From Thermincola carboxydiphila (GTDB lineage Bacteria; Bacillota; Thermincolia; Thermincolales; UBA2595), in assembly GCA_016841045.1 (NCBI GenBank), contig JAENZX010000036.1:1-36385 (forward strand): 36,385 bases of DNA, written 5' to 3'. This document shows, one piece after another, positions 6,027-14,723 of the stretch (positions are counted from its first letter, which is position 1; every line of letters starts with the position of its first letter). Below the pieces are notes generated by a model, which had not been told where the DNA came from, did not search any database, and was given only the letters and a program-made list of their open reading frames with translations. The translations under genes and the position numbers were made by a program.

Positions 6027-7799
6027 TTGAATGAAATAGCCGGTGGAAGCTTTATAATCGAAGAATTAGACTATCACCAGGTGTTCATTCCAGAAGACTT
6101 TACAGAAGAACAACGTATGATGTCAAAAATGATTGAGGATTATGTTGCGCGAGAAATCGCATCCCAAGGCGAGGCTGCTCAAAAACTAAATTATGATTTA
6201 ACCCTACAGATCTTAAAAAAGGCAGGTGATGCAGGTATTCTCGGAGCTTGTCTTCCTGAAGAATATGGCGGGTTAGGCCTTGATGGGGTACGGTTTGCCA
6301 TACTTAGAGAAAAACTCAATAAAGGTTCATTCTCGATCACTTCGGCAATTGCGGGTCAGATAGGGATTGGAATGCTCCCAATTGTTTTTTTTGGAACGGC
6401 AGAACAGAGGAAAAAGTATTTGCCGGATTTAGAATCAGGCAGAAAAATCACTTCATTTGCTTTGACCGAACCTTCGGCAGGTTCAGATGCATCAAGTATC
6501 AAAACGATTGCAAAGCTTTCAGAAGATGGAAAACATTACATTTTGAACGGTAGTAAAGTATTTGTTACAAATGGGGGCTTTGCAGATATGTTTATCATAT
6601 TTGCTAAGATCAATAGTACGGAGTTTAGTGCATTTATTGTTGAACGGAAGACGGATGGTTTAGTGGTTGGACCAGAGGAGCATAAAATGGGACTTAAGGC
6701 TTCTTCTACCTGCTCTCTTGCCTTCGAAGATATGAAAGTGCCTGTAGAGAATCTCATTGGTAAACCTGGGAAAGGACATTTGATTGCCTTCAATGTATTA
6801 AATTTTGGCCGACTTGGAGTTGGAGCAGCTTGTCTAGGTAATACCAAAGATGCACTAGAGTGTTCTGTGAAATATGCCAATGTGCGCAGTCAATTCGATC
6901 GTAAAATTTCTTCGTTCCCTCTGATTGGAAAGAAACTGGCAGAAATGAATATCAATACTTTTATCTTAGAAAGCATGCTTTACCGCACAGCAGATTTGTT
7001 TGATAAAGGATTGAAAGAACTTGATTTTCGCGATCCGGACTTGGGGAACAGTTCAAGGAAAGTAATCGGTGAATATATGGTGGAATGTTCTATTATAAAG
7101 GTGTTTGGTTCGGAAACTCTTGGTTTCGCGGCTGATGAAGGATTACAAATCCATGGCGGTTATGGATATATGCAGGAGTATCAAATCGAGGAAATTTACC
7201 GGGATGCAAGAATCAAGCGAATTTTTGAAGGCACAAATGAAATCAATCGCTTATTCATTACCAGTACTGTAACTAAACGATTATCTAAAGGACAGTTTGA
7301 CCTGCAGAAAGCTGCAGAGCAAATCTCCGTGAAATTAGAACAAGCTAAACTTTTGCAAAGTGCTGAAAGTACTTTAGAGCATGAAACATATTTAGTTGCA
7401 GTATCAAAGCAGATTTTCCTGTCTACATTAGCACAAACCCTGCAAAAATATGCAGCAGAACTTGATCAAGAGCAAGAAATCTGTAGTGATTTTGCTGACA
7501 TTGTTATCAACATATATGCTATGGAAAGTGCTCTATTGAGAACTAAAAAAATAATTGCTCAAAATGGTGAAAGTAAGACTCAGAATGCGATAAATATGAC
7601 GAAAGCTTACATTCATGAAGCCTTTGATCAAATCACAGGTTTTGCTAGAGAAATACTTTGTGCTGCAAGAAACGCTGATGAGCTTACGAATCAACTTTCA
7701 ATCTTAAATGAATTTTCACGTAAATTGCCGGTCAATATCCTGGCCCTAAAACGTCAGGTTGCGGCAAAAGTGATTGAAGCAGAAAAATATATTGTTTAA
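6027..7799 (+). CDS. Acyl-CoA dehydrogenase with C-terminal extension
   Basis: 590 residues, longer than the roughly 380-residue short-chain enzymes and similar to very-long-chain-type dehydrogenases with an extra C-terminal helical domain (about residues 420-590). Flavin-site motifs SFALTEPSAGSDASS and the C-terminal GGYGYMQEYQIEEIYRDARI are present. The catalytic base is Glu401 in RIFEGTNEINR. It should introduce a 2,3 double bond into an acyl-CoA and pass electrons to ETF or a similar acceptor; no etf genes are in the window. The TTG at 6027 lies nine bases after AAGGAGG; the upstream TTG (6003) would start before the ribosome site, and the nearby ATG at 6031 is out of frame. First gene of the operon behind the sigma-54 promoter. 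Confidence 0.9.
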   Translation: MNEIAGGSFIIEELDYHQVFIPEDFTEEQRMMSKMIEDYVAREIASQGEAAQKLNYDLTLQILKKAGDAGILGACLPEEYGGLGLDGVRFAILREKLNKGSFSITSAIAGQIGIGMLPIVFFGTAEQRKKYLPDLESGRKITSFALTEPSAGSDASSIKTIAKLSEDGKHYILNGSKVFVTNGGFADMFIIFAKINSTEFSAFIVERKTDGLVVGPEEHKMGLKASSTCSLAFEDMKVPVENLIGKPGKGHLIAFNVLNFGRLGVGAACLGNTKDALECSVKYANVRSQFDRKISSFPLIGKKLAEMNINTFILESMLYRTADLFDKGLKELDFRDPDLGNSSRKVIGEYMVECSIIKVFGSETLGFAADEGLQIHGGYGYMQEYQIEEIYRDARIKRIFEGTNEINRLFITSTVTKRLSKGQFDLQKAAEQISVKLEQAKLLQSAESTLEHETYLVAVSKQIFLSTLAQTLQKYAAELDQEQEICSDFADIVINIYAMESALLRTKKIIAQNGESKTQNAINMTKAYIHEAFDQITGFAREILCAARNADELTNQLSILNEFSRKLPVNILALKRQVAAKVIEAEKYIV

Positions 7800-7818
7800 A
7801 AAAGAGGAGGAATAAACA

Positions 7819-8586
7819 ATGAGTCGTTTGGAAGGTAGAGTTGCCATTATAACCGGTGCCGGCAAAGGAATTGGCGCTGGTGCAGCAATACGCCTGGCCG
7901 CTGATGGGGCAAAGATTGGTGTTGTAGATTTAAAAGAAGAGTTTTGTTCAGAAACAGTGAATGCAATTCGCGCCGCCGGCGGCGAAGCAGTGGCCATTGC
8001 TTGCGACGTTGCTAATAGCGAGCAAGTTCAACAGGCAGTGGAAAAAGTGGTTTCACAATTTGGGCGGCTGGATATTTTGGTCAATAATGCCGGTATTCTC
8101 CGGGATGCCCTGAGCTTTAAGATGTCAGAAGAAGACTGGGACGCAGTGATTGATGTCCATTTGAAAGGAACCTTTTTGTTATGTAAAGCTGCTCAAAAAT
8201 ACATGGTTGACCAGCGTTACGGTAAAATCGTCAATACCAGCAGCTTGGGAGCCTGGGGTAAACGAGGTCAAGCCAATTATTCTGCAGCCAAGGCGGGTAT
8301 ACAAGGGTTTACCAAAACCCTGGCCATTGAATTGGGACCCTATAACATCAATGTGAATTGTGTAGCGCCGGGATTTATTCAGACACCTATGACGCGGGAC
8401 ACCGCAGCACGTGTGGGTATACAATTTGAAGATATGGTTAAAAAGGCCAGTGCAGTTATTCCCATGAGAAGAGTAGGTGAACCTGTGGATGTTGCCAATG
8501 TCATCGCCTTCCTGGTGAGTGATGATGCTAGTTATGTAACTGGGGAAGTAATTTGTGTCGGCGGTGGGGAAAGGCTTACTAAATAA
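7819..8586 (+). CDS. Short-chain dehydrogenase/reductase (FabG-like)
   Basis: 255 residues with a complete classical SDR set: TGAGKGIGAGAA near residues 12-23 for NAD(P), the NNAG motif, the catalytic Ser in NTSSLGAWG, and YSAAK for Tyr and Lys. An Asp after the second strand (VVDLKEE) favours NAD(H). The C-terminal TGEVICVGGGERL is typical. It probably interconverts a 3-hydroxyacyl-CoA and 3-oxoacyl-CoA, or reduces or oxidises the carbonyl released by the thiolase-like protein. An AAGAGGAGG precedes the ATG; the gap to the dehydrogenase gene is 19 bp. Confidence 0.92.
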   Translation: MSRLEGRVAIITGAGKGIGAGAAIRLAADGAKIGVVDLKEEFCSETVNAIRAAGGEAVAIACDVANSEQVQQAVEKVVSQFGRLDILVNNAGILRDALSFKMSEEDWDAVIDVHLKGTFLLCKAAQKYMVDQRYGKIVNTSSLGAWGKRGQANYSAAKAGIQGFTKTLAIELGPYNINVNCVAPGFIQTPMTRDTAARVGIQFEDMVKKASAVIPMRRVGEPVDVANVIAFLVSDDASYVTGEVICVGGGERLTK

Positions 8587-8610
8587 CATGTAAAGGCAGG
8601 CTGGTTACCT

Positions 8611-9039
8611 ATGATTGATCATAAATTAATTGGCACCACGAGTAAAGTATATGAATTCGAAGTAGAAAAAGGTGCAATCCGGGCATTCGCCAGTGCTATT
8701 GGAGATGATAATCCCTTGTGTTTTGATGAAGCTTATGCCAAAAGTCAGGGATATGCAAGTTTGGTGGCTCCACCAACCTTTGCCCAGACGTTGAGGATTC
8801 CGTTTACCGATTTGAACGTAAATGTAGACAAAAGTCGTACTTTACAAGGGGAACAAGAGTATATTTATGAACGCCCTATCGTAGCAGGAGATGTTCTTCG
8901 TTGTGTGAGTGAGTTGGTGGACATCAAGGAACGACAAGGGAAGAAAGGACCAATGATTTCCTTTGTCTACGAAATTCGGGGAGAAGATTTAAAGGGCAAC
9001 TTTGTATTCCTTTCGAGAACTACCGTTATATGTCGCTGA
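8611..9039 (+). CDS. MaoC-like hydratase subunit, N-terminal FAS1-dehydratase type, catalytic His absent
   Basis: 142 residues with a hot-dog fold signature: YEFEVEKGAIRAFASAIGDDNPLCFDE, then SLVAPPTFAQTLR. The hydratase motif D-X4-H is altered: GDDNPLCFD has Cys37 where the active subunits have His. That pattern resembles the structural partner in heterodimeric hydratases such as HadA of HadAB, or one half of ChsH1-ChsH2. It therefore probably pairs with the product of the next gene, which keeps D-X4-H. The start is ATG 8611, though the AGGCAGG site is modest. Confidence 0.82.
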   Translation: MIDHKLIGTTSKVYEFEVEKGAIRAFASAIGDDNPLCFDEAYAKSQGYASLVAPPTFAQTLRIPFTDLNVNVDKSRTLQGEQEYIYERPIVAGDVLRCVSELVDIKERQGKKGPMISFVYEIRGEDLKGNFVFLSRTTVICR

Positions 9040-9060
9040 TAAGGAGGATAAGTGCTAATT

Positions 9061-9468
9061 ATGGAATGGAATGAGATCCGAATTAATCAAGAATTTGAGT
9101 ACACAAAACCCCCAATTGATAAAGCACAACTGGTCAAATATATGGGAGCATCCGGTGATTTTAATATGATTCATGCAGACGATGAAACTGCCCGGAAAAT
9201 CGGATTGCCTGGTGTCATTGCGCAAGGGATGCTCAGCATGGGGTTTTTAGGACAATTTGTTGGGCAAATTGTTGGAAATCATGGGTTTGTAAGCCGCTTG
9301 CAGGTAAGGTTTGTAGGCATAGTGCTGCCGGGAGATGTAGTTACTTGTCGGGCTAAAGTTACGGGCAAGGACGAAATACAACAAACAATCGACTTAGAGA
9401 TTTCTACCGAGACAGAGCCTGGTAAACCTTCAACCATTGGTAATGCAAGCATTAAATTTAAAAACTGA
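9061..9468 (+). CDS. MaoC-like enoyl-CoA hydratase, catalytic subunit
   Basis: About 135 residues. SGDFNMIHADDETARKIG holds the D-X4-H catalytic pair (Asp33, His38), followed by LPGVIAQGMLSMGFLGQF, the acyl-binding helix of MaoC/HadB-type hydratases. It should add water to a 2-enoyl-CoA. The AAGGAGG at 9041-9047 is four bases before an in-frame GTG at 9052 and thirteen before the ATG at 9061, so the start is uncertain by three codons. Forms the probable heterodimer with the preceding gene, whose active His is missing. Confidence 0.86.
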   Translation: MEWNEIRINQEFEYTKPPIDKAQLVKYMGASGDFNMIHADDETARKIGLPGVIAQGMLSMGFLGQFVGQIVGNHGFVSRLQVRFVGIVLPGDVVTCRAKVTGKDEIQQTIDLEISTETEPGKPSTIGNASIKFKN

Positions 9469-9502
9469 TTTCTGTTTATAAATTAAGAAAGGTGTGAAGA
9501 AA

Positions 9503-10639
9503 ATGAAATCTGATCGTATTGCTGCAATCGTTGGCGTTGCAGAATCAGACTTGGGGGTAGTGCCTGGCAGTAACGTTTTACGTCTCCAGGCGCAGGCCGC
9601 TAAACGTGCTTTAGATGATGCGGGTTTTACCAAAGATGATGTGGAAGCGCTGTTTACTGCCGGTAACTGGGCTCGTTTTCCAGGTCTGATGTTGGCGGAA
9701 TATCTCGGAATCAAACCCAAATACTTAGATGCTACAGATATTGGAGGTTCTTCGTATGAATCACATGTTATTCACGCCATGGCTGCCATTCAGGCCGGAC
9801 TCTTTGATGTGGCCTTGATAACCTACGGCAGCACCAGCCGCACGAGCCCGACACGGATTCCTTCATCATTGACCTTAAGGTATGAAGATCCTTTTGGCAT
9901 ACCGTCTCCTATAGGTCATTATGCCTTGGCAGCGATGAAACACATGCATCAATATGGGACCACTTCGGAACAATTGGCGGAAGTTGCCGTTGCGACACGT
10001 AAATGGGCCATGCTGAATGAAAAAGCGTATAAGCGAGATCCCCTTAACATTGACGATGTCCTTAATTCGCCAATGGTCGCTGAACCCTTACATGTTCTTG
10101 ACTGCTGTCTGGTTTCTGATGGCGGCGGTGCTGTTGTGGTTGCTTCAGCCAAAGCTGCAGCGCGGGCCAAAAAACGCCCGGTTTGGGTGCTAGGTCACGG
10201 CGAAATGACCAGCCATAACAATTCAGTTTGCTCTATGCCGGATTTAACAGTTACTCCCGCCAGGGAAAGTGGGCGACGGGCAATGGAAATGGCAGGAATC
10301 ACCCATAAAGAAATTGATGTGACGGAAGTCTATGATTCTTTTACCATAACAGTGATTCTGACACTGGAAGCATTAGGTTTTTGTAAACCGGGAGAGGGTG
10401 GCGCTTTTGTCAGTGGACAGCGAACAGCTCCGGGAGGAGATTTTCCGTTAAATACCAGCGGGGGCGGTCTTTCCTATTGCCATCCAGGTTTGTTCGGTAT
10501 TTTCTTATTAATAGAAGCGGTGAGGCAGTTACGGGGAGAATGTGGGGAACGACAAGTCAAAGATGCCAAAATCGCTTTGGTTAACGGCACGGGGGGAACT
10601 CTTTCCACAACAGCCACAGTAATTTTAGGGAGGGACTAG
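9503..10639 (+). CDS. Thiolase-fold protein without catalytic cysteines (Ltp2-like aldolase candidate)
   Basis: 378 residues with the thiolase fold across the whole length (DDVEALFTAGNW, FDVALITYGS, SDGGGAVVVASAKAA). The nucleophilic Cys region reads DIGGSSYESH (residues 79-88), with Ser instead of Cys, and the second Cys region reads NGTGGTLS (361-368). His327 remains in SYCHPGLFG, and Tyr277 (EVYDSF) and Tyr325 stand near the usual active-site loops. This is the pattern of lipid-transfer thiolase-like proteins such as Ltp2, a retro-aldolase that works with a DUF35 partner and uses tyrosines. A DUF35 gene follows immediately. GAAAGGTG favours ATG 9503 over GTG 9494. Thiolysis of the BbsAB type is the alternative. 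Confidence 0.82.
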   Translation: MKSDRIAAIVGVAESDLGVVPGSNVLRLQAQAAKRALDDAGFTKDDVEALFTAGNWARFPGLMLAEYLGIKPKYLDATDIGGSSYESHVIHAMAAIQAGLFDVALITYGSTSRTSPTRIPSSLTLRYEDPFGIPSPIGHYALAAMKHMHQYGTTSEQLAEVAVATRKWAMLNEKAYKRDPLNIDDVLNSPMVAEPLHVLDCCLVSDGGGAVVVASAKAAARAKKRPVWVLGHGEMTSHNNSVCSMPDLTVTPARESGRRAMEMAGITHKEIDVTEVYDSFTITVILTLEALGFCKPGEGGAFVSGQRTAPGGDFPLNTSGGGLSYCHPGLFGIFLLIEAVRQLRGECGERQVKDAKIALVNGTGGTLSTTATVILGRD

Positions 10640-10640
10640 A

Positions 10641-11042
10641 ATGAAAGGTATGATGCATCTAAAGCCGCTTATTGATGATGATTCCAGAACATTTTGGGAA
10701 GGTGCAAAAAATCATAAATTAATGATTCAGTGGTGTAATGATTGTAAAAAATATATTTTCTATCCCAGGATAATTTGTCCTCATTGCTTCTCAGAACATG
10801 TTTCCTGGGTGGAAGCCAGCGGGCAGGGAAGAATCTATAGTTACACGGTAGTACATCGGGCAATGCCGCCTTTTAATGAACAAACGCCTTTTGTTGTTGC
10901 AATTGTTGAACTTAATGAAGGTGTTAGAATGATCAGCCGGATAATTGGAGATCGGGAGAAAATTTCAATCGATAAGCCTGTTTCGGTAGTGTATGAAAAA
11001 ATTGACGATGAACTAACGCTTCCTTATTTCCAATTGTCCTAA
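10641..11042 (+). CDS. DUF35 zinc-ribbon OB-fold protein, partner of the thiolase-like protein
   Basis: 133 residues. A rubredoxin-like zinc ribbon has two CxxC pairs, CNDC and CPHC, at about residues 31-52. It is followed by an OB-fold domain with GRIYSYTVVHRAMPPF and TPFVVAIVEL. Such proteins bind acyl-CoA and form complexes with thiolase-fold enzymes (BbsA with BbsB, ChsH2 DUF35 with Ltp2, archaeal DUF35 with acetoacetyl-CoA thiolase). The ATG begins one base after the thiolase-like stop codon, with GGGAGGG eight bases upstream, so the two are coupled and probably made in equal amounts. Confidence 0.9.
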   Translation: MKGMMHLKPLIDDDSRTFWEGAKNHKLMIQWCNDCKKYIFYPRIICPHCFSEHVSWVEASGQGRIYSYTVVHRAMPPFNEQTPFVVAIVELNEGVRMISRIIGDREKISIDKPVSVVYEKIDDELTLPYFQLS

Positions 11043-11085
11043 GCAGGATTAGTTTTTAAGTTTAATAAGTTTGGAGGGGAGACTA

Positions 11086-12669
11086 ATGACGCTTAAATCC
11101 TGTTATGGTATGTCGGTAGCACAGTTACTAGAGAAAGCTGATCGCTCTTCTCCGAACAAAGAAATAATCTATGATGGGATTAGACGAATGTCTATTCATG
11201 ACTTGCATACTGAGGTAAATGAAGTAGCCTTGGGTCTAAGTCAAATTGGTATTAAACCAGGCGACCGGGTCGCTGTAAGTTTACCAATCTGGTACGAGTT
11301 TATTGTCCTTGTCTTTGCTATCGCCAAGATTGGAGCAATACTTGTACCCTTCAGCACTCGTTACAAGGAAAAAGAAGTAGAACATGTTTTACAGGATTCC
11401 GGTACAAAAGCCGTATTTTTTACCCAACAGGTTGATAAAGTTAATCAACTTGACCAGCTCCAATCCATAAAAAAACGTCTTAAGTCTTTAGAATACTTAA
11501 TAGCGGTTCGATTTGAGAATGAAAAAATGAAGAGTTATCAGGGACTGCGGGAACTTGGTCGTGGAAGAGAACTGCCTGAAGTAAAGCTAGATGTTAAAGA
11601 AGATGTATATGCACTTTTATATACTTCAGGAACTACGGGTAAGCCAAAAGGCGTGATGCTAACTCATAATAACCTCGTGGATAATGTTGTTACCAGTTTG
11701 TTGATTTTAAGAGCAACCAGGGATGATGTATTCCTGCATGCAGCCCCCTATTTTCACATCATGGGATTGGTATACATACTTCGATTAGTAGCGTGTGAGG
11801 GGAAGGCAGTTTTGTTGGAAACTTATAAGGCAGAAAAAGCATTAGAGTTGATGGAACAGGAAAAAGTAACAGTTCACACAGGTGTTCCCACATTATATGC
11901 TCTTGAACTGAACCATCCTTCCTTTAAATCTTATGATTTATCATCTTTACGTTTGGCAACCATGGCCGGGGCGCCATGTCCTGTGGAAATGATCCGTAGA
12001 GTCAAAACTGAAATGGGCGTTCAGGTTCTGGTAAGCTATGGGATGACTGAAACTTCCGCAATGTTAACGTTCACTGACTTTGAGGATGATGACATAATTC
12101 AGGCGGAGACAGTTGGAAGAGTAGTGCCCGGTGTGGAAGCCAAGATAGTGGATGACAATCGACAAGATGTTGCTGCTGGTGAAGTTGGTGAACTTGCTGT
12201 TCGCAGTATTGGGTTAATGCAAGGTTATTATAATTTACCTGATATTACACGGCAAGCTATGGATGATGAACGATGGTTCTTTACAGGGGATTTGGCAACA
12301 ATGGATGAAAAAGGATACATTCGCATTGTTGGGCGCAAAAAAGACATGATTATACGTGGTGGCTACAATATTTATCCTAATGAACTTGAAGAAATATTTT
12401 GTACTCATCCGTTAGTATCAGATGCTGCCATTGTAGGGCTGCCCGATAGTGTCCTTGGAGAAGTTTCCTGCGCGGCAATAGTATTAAAACCGGAGTGTAT
12501 AGCCACCGTTCTGGAGTTAAAGACCTTTATTAAAAATCAGGTGGCTGATTATAAAGTGCCCGATCATATCGTCCTTATGAACGCACTACCTAAAACCGCT
12601 TCTGAAAAAACACAGAAGTTTATATTAAAAGATATCATTATGAATGAAAAAATGGTTAATTTGAGATGA
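11086..12669 (+). CDS. AMP-forming acyl-CoA ligase
   Basis: 527 residues. ANL superfamily motifs are complete: LLYTSGTTGKPKGVMLTH for the phosphate loop, YGMTETSAM, TGDLATMDEKGYIRIVGRKK with the Asp that binds ribose, RGGYNIYPNELEE at the hinge, and a lysine near the end (KTASEKTQKFILK). It activates a carboxylic acid with ATP and CoA; the substrate is unknown. Position in an operon with beta-oxidation-like enzymes and a carboxylate importer suggests it activates the imported acid. GGAGGGGA lies five bases before ATG 11086, which is preferred over TTG 11071. Confidence 0.9.
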   Translation: MTLKSCYGMSVAQLLEKADRSSPNKEIIYDGIRRMSIHDLHTEVNEVALGLSQIGIKPGDRVAVSLPIWYEFIVLVFAIAKIGAILVPFSTRYKEKEVEHVLQDSGTKAVFFTQQVDKVNQLDQLQSIKKRLKSLEYLIAVRFENEKMKSYQGLRELGRGRELPEVKLDVKEDVYALLYTSGTTGKPKGVMLTHNNLVDNVVTSLLILRATRDDVFLHAAPYFHIMGLVYILRLVACEGKAVLLETYKAEKALELMEQEKVTVHTGVPTLYALELNHPSFKSYDLSSLRLATMAGAPCPVEMIRRVKTEMGVQVLVSYGMTETSAMLTFTDFEDDDIIQAETVGRVVPGVEAKIVDDNRQDVAAGEVGELAVRSIGLMQGYYNLPDITRQAMDDERWFFTGDLATMDEKGYIRIVGRKKDMIIRGGYNIYPNELEEIFCTHPLVSDAAIVGLPDSVLGEVSCAAIVLKPECIATVLELKTFIKNQVADYKVPDHIVLMNALPKTASEKTQKFILKDIIMNEKMVNLR

Positions 12670-12715
12670 AAAAATTATGATGATGGAAGGCATAGGGGAG
12701 AAGGGGGTATAGCTT

Positions 12716-14632
12716 GTGCGTACACTACAAGGTACTTATCGATTGTTGTTTAAAATTATAGCGGTTGTTATGGGTATTTACCACATGCTTTATTATGGGG
12801 GCATATTTCAGGCACTAAACATAGTCATTACCAGTATACCGCATCGGGCAACCAGCTTGGGCTTTTTGCTAGTTCTAACATTTCTTTTATGGCCCATAAA
12901 CAAATCTGCTCCTAAAGATAGGGTGCCATGGTACGACCTGGTATTTATAGCTCTGGCTGTGTTAGCTAACGGTTACATGGTCATCTTTTATAATACCCTG
13001 GTGTTAGAGCACGTAGCTTTGTCTATGATAACTCCCTTCGAATTAGTTCTTGGTATAAGCCTTATATTTTTAATTGTTGAGGCTGCCAGACGGGTATTAG
13101 GATTAGCTATGCCGCTTATCGCCAGCTTCTTTATTATCCATCCATTTATTGCCCAATACTTACCTGGCATCCTAAATGGACGGGATTTTAGCCTTGAACG
13201 GGTTGTAAGACAATTCTACATGCACGCTGATGGTATTTATGGTATAGCGGTAGGGGTGTCGGCAACCATTATCATAGCCTTTATAGCATTTGGTCAAGTA
13301 TTGCAGGTAACTGGTGGAGGAAAATTTTTCTTTGACATGGCTTTTGCCCTTACAGGCAGACTGCGGGGTGGTCCGGCCAAAGCTGCAATTGTAGCCAGTG
13401 CCTTTATGGGGATGTTTTCTGGCAGCGGGGTAGCCAATGTAGCTACGGTAGGCGTATTTACCATTCCCTTAATGAAGAAGTCCGGCTATTCCCCACATTT
13501 TGCCGGAGGAGTTGAAGCAGTAGCTTCTAACGGAGGACAGTTGACTCCTCCAGTAATGGGGGCGGTGGCTTTCATCATGGCAGAGATGCTTGAGGTTTCT
13601 TTTGGAATGATAATTGCTGCTGCTGCTGTTCCGGCACTGCTTTATTACTTTTCTTTGTTCATGCAGGTAGACTTAGAAGCAGCACGAACAGGTATCAAGG
13701 GACTGGGAGCGGATGAGCTGCCCTCAGCTTGGCAAACCTTTAAGAACGGCTGGTATTATTTGCTCCCAATAGCTGTTTTAGTATACTTGCTTATAGGTCC
13801 TCAGCTATCGGCTGAGAAAGCAGCCTGGTGGGCCATGGTCTCCATAGTAGTTGTTACCTTATTTAAAAAAGAAGAGCGGATAAATCTTAATAAGTCAGTT
13901 ACTGTTTTTGAGGAAACAGCAAAGACCATGACTAACGTAGCTACGGCTGTAGCTGCCGCTGGTATTTTAATGGCTTCCCTGGGTTTAACCGGCGTTTCGG
14001 TTAAGCTAGCCAGTACCCTGCTGGATGCCTCAATGGGAAATCTGCTAATTTTACTCATACTCACAGCTATTTCCAGTTTTATATTAGGAATGGGATTACC
14101 ATCCATCCCATGCTATTTGATGGTAGCTATTTTGATAGCACCGGCTATGATTAAAGTAGGGGTACCACCCATGGCGGCTCATATGTTTGCTTTTTGGTAT
14201 GGGGTAACCTCATTTATTACTCCGCCAGTAGCTCTCTGTTCTTACGCTGCTGCTGCTATAGCCGGAGCTGATATAATGAAAACAGGGTGGACTGCCGTCC
14301 GTTTGGGTATTATTACTTTTATTCTCCCATTTATTTTTGTTTACAACCCACAATTGTTATTAATTGGTTCGATGGGTGATATAACCCAAGCAGTAGTTAC
14401 GTCGGTAATTGGTGTGATTCTGCTAGCCGTCGGATTAGAAGGGTATGGTTTATCATATGTAAAGAAGTGGGAAAGAGCTGTAGTTCTTACAGCTGGTATG
14501 TTAATGATAATACCCGGTTGGGAGACCGATTTGGCGGGTATTATTGTAGGTATACTTATGCTTATAGTGCAGGTGTACAGAAAAAGAGTGGATCAGACTA
14601 TGTCAGAGCATATGGAGTCAAAATTAGTTTGA
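12716..14632 (+). CDS. TRAP transporter, fused small and large permease subunits (TAXI type)
   Basis: 638 residues, very hydrophobic. The first four or so membrane segments correspond to the small DctQ-like subunit, and the rest to the DctM-like permease. Typical large-subunit motifs are MGMFSGSGVANVATVG, GGVEAVASNGGQLTPPVMG and LGMGLPSIPCYLM followed by GVTSFITPPVALC. It should import an organic acid with sodium or proton in partnership with the TAXI binding protein encoded next. The start is a GTG at 12716, after AAGGGGGTAT. It follows the CoA ligase gene by 46 bp, in the same operon. Confidence 0.92.
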   Translation: MRTLQGTYRLLFKIIAVVMGIYHMLYYGGIFQALNIVITSIPHRATSLGFLLVLTFLLWPINKSAPKDRVPWYDLVFIALAVLANGYMVIFYNTLVLEHVALSMITPFELVLGISLIFLIVEAARRVLGLAMPLIASFFIIHPFIAQYLPGILNGRDFSLERVVRQFYMHADGIYGIAVGVSATIIIAFIAFGQVLQVTGGGKFFFDMAFALTGRLRGGPAKAAIVASAFMGMFSGSGVANVATVGVFTIPLMKKSGYSPHFAGGVEAVASNGGQLTPPVMGAVAFIMAEMLEVSFGMIIAAAAVPALLYYFSLFMQVDLEAARTGIKGLGADELPSAWQTFKNGWYYLLPIAVLVYLLIGPQLSAEKAAWWAMVSIVVVTLFKKEERINLNKSVTVFEETAKTMTNVATAVAAAGILMASLGLTGVSVKLASTLLDASMGNLLILLILTAISSFILGMGLPSIPCYLMVAILIAPAMIKVGVPPMAAHMFAFWYGVTSFITPPVALCSYAAAAIAGADIMKTGWTAVRLGIITFILPFIFVYNPQLLLIGSMGDITQAVVTSVIGVILLAVGLEGYGLSYVKKWERAVVLTAGMLMIIPGWETDLAGIIVGILMLIVQVYRKRVDQTMSEHMESKLV

Positions 14633-14652
14633 GTCGTTTGAGGAGGTGATTT

Positions 14653-14682
14653 ATGGATGTACGCTTGCAAGAGAACAGGTGA
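14653..14682 (+). other. Possible nine-codon leader ORF before the TAXI gene
   Basis: A strong AGGAGGTGAT (14641-14650) precedes ATG GAT GTA and the tiny frame MDVRLQENR, which stops at 14680-14682. The TAXI gene has its own GGGAGG further on. It may be a leader peptide, or only a leftover ribosome site. Confidence 0.25.
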
Positions 14683-14723
14683 TTTCCGGAAGAACAAAAA
14701 AAGAAAAGGGAGGTTCAAAAAGT

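Noticed and set aside
6536-6880. Minus-strand open frames within the acyl-CoA dehydrogenase and other plus-strand genes
   Set aside because: They are opposite-strand shadows of clear genes, with no ribosome sites and no recognisable family features.
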